A DNA stretch of 64,000 nucleotides. It comes from Prevotella lacticifex. GTDB lineage: Bacteria; Bacteroidota; Bacteroidia; Bacteroidales; Bacteroidaceae. The position numbers were made by a program, and so were the translations under genes. How positions within the stretch are numbered: the stretch's first letter is position 1; each line of letters opens with the position of its first letter. The DNA lies in the NCBI RefSeq assembly GCF_019973375.1, contig NZ_BPTV01000002.1, positions 228,321 to 292,320 on the forward strand, given 5' to 3'. The notes below the pieces were generated by a model that was not told the origin of the DNA, ran no database searches, and worked only from the letters and a program-made list of their open reading frames with translations. Positions 36,469 through 44,548 of the stretch are shown in pieces.

Positions 36469-36930
36469 ATGAGAAAGGAATTAGCATTTTTAATGATGAT
36501 GCTGGCAGTCGTGCTGCCTGCTAGTTTCGTGAGCTGTTCCGATGCCGAGGACGGCGAAGACTGGGACGCATGGGTCATGCGCAACATGCTCGATAGCAAG
36601 TGGTCGCTCGACCGCGTGAAAGTGAATGGCGAATACGTGGATAAGTACGAGACCGACTGGGACCTGTGGTTCGACATGAACCTCAAAGCCTCTGGCCGCA
36701 CATTTACCGCCCATCGCTCAGTTGGACGAGATGGTGATGCGACAGAGGTGAACAAGAGCGGCACTTACACCGTTGACGGGAAGAACAAGGCCATAGAGGC
36801 CACCGACAGCGATGGCAACAAGTTCTTCCGTCTGTCGAACATCGAGTTCGGAACAGGAAGCATGACGTGTACTCTCTTCTTCTACGACTTGAACAGGACC
36901 TGCGAGGTGATGTTCGCGCGTTCATATTAG
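36469..36930 (+). CDS. Small lipoprotein with lipocalin-like beta domain
   Basis: A 153-residue lipoprotein starting at 36469 (MRKELAFLMMMLAVVLP), lipobox SFVSC and an acidic SDAEDGEDW stretch. The rest (NMLDSKWSLDRVKVNG, then SGTYTVDGKNKAIEATDSDG) reads like a Bacteroidetes lipocalin-type domain. Function unknown. It is followed immediately by a strong terminator, so it closes this transcription unit. Confidence 0.68.
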   Translation: MRKELAFLMMMLAVVLPASFVSCSDAEDGEDWDAWVMRNMLDSKWSLDRVKVNGEYVDKYETDWDLWFDMNLKASGRTFTAHRSVGRDGDATEVNKSGTYTVDGKNKAIEATDSDGNKFFRLSNIEFGTGSMTCTLFFYDLNRTCEVMFARSY

Positions 36931-36937
36931 CATCATT

Positions 36938-36975
36938 AAAAATTCCCCATAGTCGCCTGAGTATGGGGAATTTTT
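36938..36975 (+). terminator. Strong bidirectional-type intrinsic terminator
   Basis: A perfect 14-bp inverted repeat, AAAAATTCCCCATA (36938-36951) and TATGGGGAATTTTT (36962-36975), with a 10-nt loop. The A run before and T run after make it usable on either strand. It ends the unit closing with the 36469 gene. Confidence 0.88.
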
Positions 36976-36977
36976 AG

Positions 36978-36985
36978 TAATTTTG
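36978..36985 (+). promoter_or_regulatory. Bacteroidetes -7 element before xpt
   Basis: TAATTTTG is a perfect TAnnTTTG box, only two bases after the terminator stem and 25 bp before the xpt ATG. No good -33 box is present because that position falls within the terminator hairpin. Confidence 0.5.
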
Positions 36986-37010
36986 CAGCCAGAATTAAAG
37001 ATAACGGATT

Positions 37011-37592
37011 ATGAACTTCTTGGAAGAAAAGATTATGGCAGACGGTGTGGTCAAGGCGGGCGACATCCTGAAAGTTGACAATTTTCTGAACCATCAGATA
37101 GACATCAACGTGATACGCCAGATAGCCCACGAACTGAAACGGCGCTTCGAGGGTGAGCGCATTGACAAGGTGGTCACCATCGAGGCCAGTGGCATCACCA
37201 TCGCCACCCTGCTGGGCGACCTCTGCGGCGTGCCCGTGGTGTTTGCCAAGAAAGGCGAGACGGCCAACAGCACCGACGACAAGTATGTGTCTGAGGCTTA
37301 CTCGTTCACCCACAAGCGGATGAATCAGGTGTTCATCTCGCGGCCCTACCTGCACGCTGGGGAGCGCATCCTCATCGTCGATGATTTCCTGGCCGACGGT
37401 CAGGCCGTCCACGCCCTCATCGACATCGTGCATCAGGCCGCCGCTGAGGTGGTTGGCATCGGCATCGCCATCGAAAAAGGCCAACAGCAGGGCGGGCGCA
37501 TACTGCGCAGCGAGGGTTACCATCTGGAGTCCATCGCTATCGTAGAATCCATGGATCCCGAAACGCAAGCCATCCGTTTCCGTCAACAATAA
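37011..37592 (+). CDS. xpt: Xanthine phosphoribosyltransferase
   Basis: Purine salvage enzyme (xanthine + PRPP to XMP), 193 residues, the usual length. Clear features: the N-terminus MNFLEEKIMADGVVKAGDILKVD-like, LKRRFEGERIDKVVTIEASG, and the PRPP-binding loop ILIVDDFLADGQAVHAL (about 122-138). Preceded by its own -7 element and a terminator, so it is a separate unit. It is the one ordinary housekeeping gene inside the duplicated region, and only present once here; it therefore helps mark the right copy's left boundary. Confidence 0.95.
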   Translation: MNFLEEKIMADGVVKAGDILKVDNFLNHQIDINVIRQIAHELKRRFEGERIDKVVTIEASGITIATLLGDLCGVPVVFAKKGETANSTDDKYVSEAYSFTHKRMNQVFISRPYLHAGERILIVDDFLADGQAVHALIDIVHQAAAEVVGIGIAIEKGQQQGGRILRSEGYHLESIAIVESMDPETQAIRFRQQ

Positions 37593-37600
37593 AAACAGAT

Positions 37601-38398
37601 ATGAATCAAATGAAATTATGGATGCTCGCCGCCATCCTCGTAATTATTTGCGGCGTATGTGTGATCACCTGCTGCGGCAGCGAGGACGATAACCCTGTGG
37701 TCAGTCCGACGGATGACAGCAGCCAGTTTGTAACCCTGACCGACGTGGTGCCCGATGCTATCTTAGAAATACGCTACTACGGCACGTACAACTTCGTGGG
37801 CCAGCGCATCGACGGCTACGAGGAGCCCACGGCCCTGCTTACCAAGCAGGCCGCAGCAGCACTGAAGGAGGTGAGCGACGACGTGCGACAGCAGGGCTAC
37901 CGCCTGAAAATCTACGATGCCTACCGTCCGCAGAAGGGCGTGGACCACTTCGTGCGCTGGGCCGCTGACCTCACAGCTACGGAGATGAAGCCCTACTTCT
38001 ACCCCAACCTCGACAAGAGCGTGCTCTTCGAGCAGGAGTACATCATGGAGAAGAGCGGCCACACGCGGGGCTCCACTGTTGACTTGACGCTTTTCGACAT
38101 GGCAACTGAGAAGGAACTCGACATGGGCGGCACCTTCGACTGGTTCGGCCCCGAGAGCCACCCAGACTTCTGCGGCAATCCCGAGACGGGCGAATACACA
38201 GGCGAAAACTCGAAATCGTCCGCCACGCCGAAGAGCAGCATCACCGAGCAGCAGTTCAAGAACCGCATGATTCTGCGCCGCGCCATGCTCGCCCACGGCT
38301 TCAAGCCCCTCGACACCGAGTGGTGGCACTTCACGCTGAAGGACGAGCCCTTCCCCGACACCTATTTCACATTCCCAGTTAAGCAACTGAACAAATGA
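37601..38398 (+). CDS. VanX-like D-Ala-D-Ala dipeptidase lipoprotein, copy 2
   Basis: Homologue of the 26499 gene, 265 residues. It keeps SGHTRGSTVDLTLFD and EWWHFTL, so it should be active. The signal peptide has lipobox VITC; the following linker is shorter than in copy 1. DNA identity to copy 1 is visibly lower than in the following genes, with substitutions spread along the gene. It begins 8 bp after xpt and its stop overlaps the start of the next gene (ATGA at 38395-38398), so the copy 2 cluster is translationally coupled and may depend on xpt transcription. Confidence 0.88.
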   Translation: MNQMKLWMLAAILVIICGVCVITCCGSEDDNPVVSPTDDSSQFVTLTDVVPDAILEIRYYGTYNFVGQRIDGYEEPTALLTKQAAAALKEVSDDVRQQGYRLKIYDAYRPQKGVDHFVRWAADLTATEMKPYFYPNLDKSVLFEQEYIMEKSGHTRGSTVDLTLFDMATEKELDMGGTFDWFGPESHPDFCGNPETGEYTGENSKSSATPKSSITEQQFKNRMILRRAMLAHGFKPLDTEWWHFTLKDEPFPDTYFTFPVKQLNK

Positions 38399-39597
38399 AG
38401 TTAAAGAAACTATGGATGCTCGCCGCCATCCTCATCCTCTGCGGCGAAAGTGTATTCACATCGTGTTCGAAGGACGAAAGCGACAATCCTGTTGTGCCGA
38501 CAGACGAGGTGGAGGCGCAACTGCAAAAGATGACGCTGCGCGAGAAGGTGGGGCAACTGTTCTATGTGCGCCCCGAGTGTCTCGACACCACCATCCACTT
38601 CAACCAGCCCAGCAGCGTCGACGGCAGTACGGACGACATCAGGGCCATCAAGTTGCAGGCCGTCAACGAGACCATGCGCGGCGTAAACGAGAAATACCCC
38701 GTGGGCGGCGTAATCCTCTATGCCCACAACATCGAGGACGAGGCACAACTCACGGCTTTCGTCTCCCAGATACGCACCCTCAGCGGCTCGCCGCTGCTCT
38801 GCATCGACGAGGAGGGAGGCCGCGTGGCCCGCATCGCCAACAACGGGAACTTCGCAGTGGAGAAGTTTGAGTCGATGGCGGCCATCGGTGCCACGGGCGA
38901 TGCGCAGAATGCCTACCACTGCGGCAACACCATCGGCACCTATCTGCGTCGCTACGGCTTCGACATCGACTTCGCCCCCGTGGCCGACGTGAACACCAAC
39001 CCTGAGAACATCGTCATCGGCGCCCGTGCCTTCAGCGACAATCCCGAGGTGGCCGCGCCGATGGTCGTCAGCTATCTGCAGGGGCTGAAGGATGCCGGCG
39101 TGACGGGCTGCATCAAGCATTTCCCCGGCCACGGCGACACCAAGGCCGACACGCACTTCGGCTATGCGCAGAGCCTGAAGACGTGGGACGAGATGCTCTC
39201 GTGCGAGATGACGACCTTCAAGGCCGGCATCCAGTGGGGCTGCCAGCTCATCATGACGGCCCACATTGCTGCGCCTCGCGTGATAGGCTCTGACATTCCC
39301 TCAACGATGTCGTCGGTCATCCTGCAGGACAAGTTACGTGGCGAACTGGGCTATCGGAACATCATCATCACCGACGCGATGGAGATGGGAGCCATTACCC
39401 AGCAGTACACCAATGCCGAGGCTGCCGTGGGTACGCTGCTGGCCGGTGCCGACATCGTGCTTGGCCCGCAGAACTTCGTTGGTGCCTTCGATGCCGTCAT
39501 CAAGGCCGTGGAGGACGGCACGCTCACCGAGGAGCGCATCAACCAGAGCGTGCGCCGCATACTGAAAATGAAAAAGCAAATAAAAGATAATAGATGA
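38395..39597 (+). CDS. Family 3 beta-N-acetylhexosaminidase (NagZ-like) lipoprotein, copy 2
   Basis: 400 residues; same motifs as copy 1 (CIDEEGGRVARI, KHFPGHGDTKADTHFG, ITDAMEMGAI). The mature domain from about 38530 to 39200 is nearly identical in DNA to copy 1, but the signal peptide, the stretch after residue 275 and the C-terminus differ (ending KMKKQIKDNR instead of RLKKQIGHQTLL). Overlaps both neighbours by four bases (ATGA), unlike copy 1, where a 36-bp gap precedes the cupin gene. Confidence 0.9.
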   Translation: MKLKKLWMLAAILILCGESVFTSCSKDESDNPVVPTDEVEAQLQKMTLREKVGQLFYVRPECLDTTIHFNQPSSVDGSTDDIRAIKLQAVNETMRGVNEKYPVGGVILYAHNIEDEAQLTAFVSQIRTLSGSPLLCIDEEGGRVARIANNGNFAVEKFESMAAIGATGDAQNAYHCGNTIGTYLRRYGFDIDFAPVADVNTNPENIVIGARAFSDNPEVAAPMVVSYLQGLKDAGVTGCIKHFPGHGDTKADTHFGYAQSLKTWDEMLSCEMTTFKAGIQWGCQLIMTAHIAAPRVIGSDIPSTMSSVILQDKLRGELGYRNIIITDAMEMGAITQQYTNAEAAVGTLLAGADIVLGPQNFVGAFDAVIKAVEDGTLTEERINQSVRRILKMKKQIKDNR

Positions 39598-40085
39598 GCC
39601 AGAAGAAACTATGGATGCTCGCCGCCATCCGACCATTGGTACTCACCATAGTCTTCTGCGGCGCAACAGTTGGCTTGACAGCCTGCGACAAGGCTAACGC
39701 CCAGAACGACAATCCCGCATCAGCGGTGAAGAGTGAGGAACTGATTCGCACCTCACAGAGCTGGGACGGCGTGGAACTGCCCGACTATCTGCAGGGACGG
39801 CCCGAGCTGGTGGCTGTGAAGTATGAGTTCCCCGCCGGACAGAAACTGGGCTGGCACCACCACCCCGTGATGAACTACGGCATACTGGTGCAGGGCGAGC
39901 TGACCATCATCGGACAGGACGGCCGGGAGAATACGGTACACGAGGGCGAGGTGGTCGTGGAGATGGTGAACACCATCCACCACGGCGAGAACCGCGGCAC
40001 GAAGCCCGTCATCCTCTACATGTTCTATCTCTCGCAGGAGGGTCTGCCCCTTGCCGTGCAGCATCCGGAGATTCCGCTGGAGTAA
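39594..40085 (+). CDS. Cupin-domain lipoprotein, copy 2
   Basis: 163 residues; practically identical to copy 1 after the first four or five residues (MSQKK instead of MRKTKK). It keeps the GWHHHP and NTIHHGENRG metal-binding motifs. The near absence of even silent changes against copy 1 means a very recent exchange between the two loci. It starts inside the stop of the hydrolase gene. Confidence 0.86.
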   Translation: MSQKKLWMLAAIRPLVLTIVFCGATVGLTACDKANAQNDNPASAVKSEELIRTSQSWDGVELPDYLQGRPELVAVKYEFPAGQKLGWHHHPVMNYGILVQGELTIIGQDGRENTVHEGEVVVEMVNTIHHGENRGTKPVILYMFYLSQEGLPLAVQHPEIPLE

Positions 40086-40104
40086 CCAGCACCCTAACGT
40101 CCAA

Positions 40105-40141
40105 TGATTATGAGACAGAAAAGACCAATGATTATGATACA
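40105..40141 (+). repeat. 13-bp direct repeat between cupin and preA
   Basis: CCAATGATTATGA occurs twice, 24 bp apart (about 40102-40114 and 40126-40138). Copy 1 has it once. Simple slippage or recombination between the repeats explains the 24-bp length difference. Confidence 0.7.
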
Positions 40142-41582
40142 TATTCATGAAGAGGCGGCACACTGCCTACTGTGCGAGGATGCTCCCTGCACGAAAGCGT
40201 GCGAGACTGGCGATGTGGCGCGGGCCATCCGTTCTATCAGGTTTGGCAACGATAAGTATGCCCTACGTTTTGTGGCGAACTCTACCGATGCCGACCTCCA
40301 GAGGGCAGAGGATGCCTGTATTCATTACGACCGGCCTATCCGTATCCGTGAGATGCTGAACGCGGTCGGCACGGAGGCCGTCACCACAAACGATGCCAAC
40401 CTCTCGCTTGCAATTAGCTTCTGCGGCATTGCGTGCGAAAATCCCTTCTTCCTCGCCTCTTCAGCCGTGTGTACCAACTACGATATGGTGGCACGGGCCT
40501 TCGATGCCGGTTGGGCGGGTGTCTTTTACAAGACTATCTGCAAGCAGGAAATCCGCGAGGTGTCGCCACGCTTCGATGCCGTGAAGAGTGATGCGCGCTT
40601 TGCCGGGTTCCGCAATATGGAGCAATTGTCGGAGAATCCTTACGAGATGGACTTCGACATTCTGCGACGACTGAAGCGCGACTATCCCACGAAGGTGGTC
40701 GTGGCCTCCATCATGGGGCAGTTCGAGGATGAGTGGGCCGAGCTTGCACAGATGGCCGAGGCCGCAGGTTGCGATGCCGTAGAGATGAACTTCTCGTGCC
40801 CGCAGATGCGTCTTGCGGGCATGGGCAGCGATGTGGGGCAGAACCCAGAACTGGTAACCTTCTATACCGCCTACGTGAAGCGCAGCGTGAAGATACCTGT
40901 CATCGCCAAGATGACACCCAACATCACGCAGATTAGCCAACCTGCCGTGGGGGCCTACTTTGCCGGTGCAAATGCTATTTCTGCCATCAACACCATCAAG
41001 AGCGTGACGATGAGCCACGAGGCGGAGGTCAGCGGCAAGCAGACACTTTCGGGCTACTCTGGTCGTGCAGTGAAACCAATCGCCCTGCGCCACATCCTCG
41101 AGATGGCGAAAAATCCGATTATGAAGAATGTGCAACTGAGCGGCATTGGCGGCATCGAGACATGGCGCGACGCTCTGGAGTTTATCCAGCTGGGCTGTCG
41201 CAACGTGCAGGTGTGTACTGCCGTAATGGAGTACGGCTATCGCATCATCGACGACCTCACGCTAGGACTGCAGACCTATATGCATAAGCATGGCATCGAA
41301 CGGCTCGATGACCTCGTGGGTTCGGAGCTGAAGAATTTCGTGCTACCCTCCGACCTCGACCGCGACACTATCGTATATCCTAAGATAGACCGTGAGCGTT
41401 GCATCGGCTGCGGTCGCTGCTATGTGTCGTGCATGGATGGCGGTCACCAGGCCATCACCTTCGACCACGACACCCGCCAGCCCTGTATCGTCGGCACGAA
41501 ATGCGTAGGCTGTCACCTCTGCCGACTTGTCTGCCCGATGGGCGCCATCAGCCTGACCAAACGAATCAACAAAAAGAAATAA
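40128..41582 (+). CDS. preA: PreA-like NAD-dependent dihydropyrimidine dehydrogenase subunit
   Basis: Flavin and iron-sulfur protein of pyrimidine reduction, 484 residues. The N-terminal 80 residues carry a CLLCEDAPCTKAC cluster as found at the start of the partner subunit or of eukaryotic dihydropyrimidine dehydrogenase; the barrel (about 95-400) shows CGIACENPFFLASSAVCTNY, VEMNFSCPQM and MTPNITQI; the C-terminus has two 4Fe-4S motifs, CIGCGRCYVSCMDGG and CVGCHLCRLVCPMG. No preT partner is seen here. It is cytoplasmic, unlike its lipoprotein neighbours, so its reason for being in this cluster is unclear. The start at 40128 matches the remnant's start. Confidence 0.9.
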   Translation: MIMIHIHEEAAHCLLCEDAPCTKACETGDVARAIRSIRFGNDKYALRFVANSTDADLQRAEDACIHYDRPIRIREMLNAVGTEAVTTNDANLSLAISFCGIACENPFFLASSAVCTNYDMVARAFDAGWAGVFYKTICKQEIREVSPRFDAVKSDARFAGFRNMEQLSENPYEMDFDILRRLKRDYPTKVVVASIMGQFEDEWAELAQMAEAAGCDAVEMNFSCPQMRLAGMGSDVGQNPELVTFYTAYVKRSVKIPVIAKMTPNITQISQPAVGAYFAGANAISAINTIKSVTMSHEAEVSGKQTLSGYSGRAVKPIALRHILEMAKNPIMKNVQLSGIGGIETWRDALEFIQLGCRNVQVCTAVMEYGYRIIDDLTLGLQTYMHKHGIERLDDLVGSELKNFVLPSDLDRDTIVYPKIDRERCIGCGRCYVSCMDGGHQAITFDHDTRQPCIVGTKCVGCHLCRLVCPMGAISLTKRINKKK

Positions 41583-41584
41583 CA

Positions 41585-43333
41585 ATGAACAAAACAAAGA
41601 AACTATGGATGCTCGCCGCCATCCTCATCCTCTGCGGCACCACGGCGACGTTGGCATCGTGCTCGAAGGACGATGACAGCCCCGTCGTCACTCCGGCGGC
41701 GAAGGAATACTTCACGCAGTGGAACCAGTGCGAGGCACTCACTGCCCTGCAGGACTATGTACAGGACGTTACCAATGCCAACTCACCCAATTATATCAAA
41801 GAGGAAGACCGCATCGCAACGTTCGACATGGATGGCACGTTTGTGGGCGAACTCTATCCCACATATTTCGAGTACAACCTGCTGGAATACCGTGCGCTGG
41901 ATGACCCCGACTATGAGGCCCCAAAAGACGTGATGGAGACGGCACAGGAGATACGCGACTTCGTACGCACAGGCAAGAAACTGCCCGACCACTTCGACAT
42001 GAGGCACGCCCTGGCCGCAGCCAAGGCATACGCCGGCATGACGCTGGCCGAGTTTGATGCCTACGTGAAGGCATACGCCGCCCAGCCCGCCAACGGCTTT
42101 TCAGGCATGACCTATGGTGAGAGTTTCTATAAGCCGATGCTCGAAGTCTTCGACTACCTGAAGGACAACGGCTTTACCTGCTACGTGGTCTCGGGCTCCG
42201 ACCGCTTCATCTGCCGTGCACTGACGAAAGGTATCGGCATCCCCTCCAACCGCGTCATCGGTATGGACGTCAGGCTCGTGTCCTCCGCCCAGGGTACGGA
42301 AGAGGGTGTCAACTACACGATGGGCCGTGAGGAGAGCATCCTGCGCTCCGACGAACTCATCATCAAGAACCTGAAGACGAACAAGGTGAAGCAGATTGCC
42401 CAGGAGATTGGCAAGGTGCCAGTGCTGTCGTTCGGCAACAGCGGCGGCGACGCAGCCATGCACAACTATGCGCTCAGCAACCCGAAGTATAAGTCGGCAG
42501 CCTTCATGCTCATTGCCGACGACGACCAGCGCGACCATGCCAACCGCGAGAAGGCTCTCAAGTTGGGCCAGCAGTGGCGTGAGGCCGGCTACCACGTCAT
42601 CTCCATGCGCGATGACTTCAAGACCATCTACGGCGAGGGCGTCACGAAGACCGACTTTTCGTTTCCCATCGATACGAAGCCTCTCACCGAGTGGCAGGCA
42701 GGGCGCACCGTTAGTCAGGAGGCCGTCGAAGCCTTTGGCGGAATTGACAAATGCTTCGCCGCCGAGCCTATCCCCGATGGCGTGTGGGCACAGATGCAGG
42801 GTAAGACCTATAAGGAGAATCCCTACATCGGACGCGACGACCTGCGCCACGTCCGTGCCCTGCACTGGGACTACGACAACCAGATGCACGTAGGCGAGAT
42901 GATAGTAAACAAGGAGATTGCCGACCGCGTGGTCACCATCTTCCGCCAACTCTTCGATGCCAAGTACCCCATCCAGCGGATGCTCCTGCCCGATGTCTAT
43001 GATGCCGACGACGAGACCCAGATGCGCGACAACAACTCGTCGTCGTTCTGCTATCGTGCCATAGCAGGCAGCAGCAAGTTGTCGAAACATGCCCGGGGAC
43101 TGGCCATCGACATCAACACCCTCTACAATCCTTATTATAAAGACCGCGACGACGGCACGCGCTTCATTCAGCCCGCCACTGCCGCCGACTATTGCGACCG
43201 CTCGTGGGACTTCCTCTACAAGATAGACCACGACGACCTCTGTTTCCGCCTCTTCACCGAAGCTGGCTTCGAGTGGGGCGGCGACTGGACCTCGTGCAAG
43301 GACTTCCAGCATTTTGAGTTAATAGAAGAATAA
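41585..43333 (+). CDS. HAD phosphatase / M15 peptidase fusion lipoprotein, copy 2
   Basis: 582 residues with the same domains as copy 1: FDMDGTFVGE, CYVVSGSDRF, VLSFGNSGGDAAM, then SKHARGLAIDINTLYNPY, FEWGGDW and QHFEL. The first 170 bp are nearly identical to copy 1; after about 41750 substitutions become frequent but mostly silent or conservative, which shows that both copies have been under selection. It starts two bases after the preA stop. Confidence 0.88.
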   Translation: MNKTKKLWMLAAILILCGTTATLASCSKDDDSPVVTPAAKEYFTQWNQCEALTALQDYVQDVTNANSPNYIKEEDRIATFDMDGTFVGELYPTYFEYNLLEYRALDDPDYEAPKDVMETAQEIRDFVRTGKKLPDHFDMRHALAAAKAYAGMTLAEFDAYVKAYAAQPANGFSGMTYGESFYKPMLEVFDYLKDNGFTCYVVSGSDRFICRALTKGIGIPSNRVIGMDVRLVSSAQGTEEGVNYTMGREESILRSDELIIKNLKTNKVKQIAQEIGKVPVLSFGNSGGDAAMHNYALSNPKYKSAAFMLIADDDQRDHANREKALKLGQQWREAGYHVISMRDDFKTIYGEGVTKTDFSFPIDTKPLTEWQAGRTVSQEAVEAFGGIDKCFAAEPIPDGVWAQMQGKTYKENPYIGRDDLRHVRALHWDYDNQMHVGEMIVNKEIADRVVTIFRQLFDAKYPIQRMLLPDVYDADDETQMRDNNSSSFCYRAIAGSSKLSKHARGLAIDINTLYNPYYKDRDDGTRFIQPATAADYCDRSWDFLYKIDHDDLCFRLFTEAGFEWGGDWTSCKDFQHFELIEE

Positions 43334-43342
43334 GTCACAGTA

Positions 43343-43621
43343 ATGAACTATAACAAAGGGAAAAAGCTGCTTTCTGAAAGATTCTACTTGACTTGGGCTG
43401 GAGAACAGATGTCCTGGACAGTCAGAATGACACTGAAGATGAGGGATCCTGTTGACGGCGATTTATTGCGTCAGGCAGTAGAATCAACGCGCCAGCGTTA
43501 TCCATATTATCAAGTGAAACTCGGCATTAGAAAAGATACTGAAGGCACGGAATATTTCGTGTACGAAGACAAGGAATACTTCGACTCTTCGGTTGCCTTT
43601 GAGTCCTTCTTCGTAGAATAG
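43343..43621 (+). pseudogene. N-terminal fragment of an acyltransferase/condensation-type protein
   Basis: The first 75 or so residues (ERFYLTWAGEQMSWTVRM, then GDLLRQAVESTRQRYPYYQVK) resemble the start of condensation or alcohol acetyltransferase-type domains; the HHxxxD-type active site, which would come later, is missing. From about 43575 the DNA is the complementary strand of a DUF2589 gene, so the frame is chimeric. Family assignment is tentative; the truncation is clear. Confidence 0.55.
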
Positions 43622-44049
43622 TTGGCCTTCAGATTTGCCTCAAGAGAGAACAGACCAAGATTGAGTTTTGCCTTCGCATCCACTTCGCCACAATACTCGG
43701 TGTGCGAGGAGTTCTCGCTGACACTTGACGAAGAGGCGTTGATGTTGGCCTTGAAGTTGATGTCAACGCTGTTGATTGCGATGTAGGGGATAGGTACGAT
43801 GGTGAGCAGAGGTACATTGAGTTGGGTCATGCGGCCTCCCTTGTTGAAGGAGAAAGCCACCATGACGGCACTCTTCTGTCCTTTCTCGTCAGTGTTCAGT
43901 CCCACTTCCTTGATAAATTCCCATGATGTCTTGGCTGCCATAGCCTGTGCCTCGATGCACGCCTTCAGCGGGCCGCCAATCATACTGCTGAAAGGAATTG
44001 CCTGCATGGCACTGGTTGCCACATTTGCAGGAACATTACTTATTGCCAT
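43510..44049 (-). pseudogene. DUF2589-family gene truncated at its 3' end
   Basis: The 179-residue frame begins MAISNVPANVATSAMQAIPF and contains the DUF2589 core, LNVPLLTIVPIPYIAINSVDINFKA (residues about 78-102), followed by the Ser-rich stretch SSSSVSENSS. The family normally ends with a short conserved segment (MPEGL.R.L-type); here the sequence turns after ATEESKYS (about 43570) into unrelated codons from the antisense of the 43343 fragment. It is probably non-functional or altered at the C-terminus. Confidence 0.7.
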
Positions 44050-44548
44050 AAAAGTTTTTTTGTTTTTTTAAATTGTTATGCTTACTCTGTTTCAAGGTTT
44101 AGGAGTCCTAGCCACAATGCCATACCGACGCGTCTTAATATAATGGTATGCGTGAGGTCATTGTCCTTCATCCGACGGCTTTTCAGCTTCTGCCGTTTGC
44201 AATCTTACAGTTGCACCCCTTTTCGGAAATGCACGGCAAAAGTAAGCAGAATTTGGCAATGGCGAAGAATGGTTTACATGAGTGCCGGGTGTGGTTACAT
44301 GAAGGGGATAGGATGCATGTCGCAGGTTGTCGCACCTGTCGCCATCATCAGAACCAGTGATTAATAGGGAGCAAGAGATGTTGTATCAATCATATCTACC
44401 CATAATTACAGCTACAATAGAGCTACAGAACGATATGTCTGGGCTTATAGTGCGACAGCATGCGAGGGCGATGCTACAAGCGGTACGGTTGCTAAGTGCC
44501 TGTAAATCAGTTGTGCGCAAGTTGCGACAAGTGCGACATGAGGATTGC
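44050..44548. other. Non-coding region between the DUF2589 remnant and the primase
   Basis: No gene recognised. Short frames exist on both strands without motifs. Several GTCGCA/TGCGAC short words recur (about 44325-44345 and 44520-44545), which could be chance. This is probably the left border zone of the mobilizable element. Confidence 0.4.

Noticed and set aside
26499..43333. VanX-like genes as a vancomycin-resistance operon
   Set aside because: No vanH, vanA ligase or vanRS nearby, and both dipeptidases are lipoproteins, so cytoplasmic target modification is not supported.
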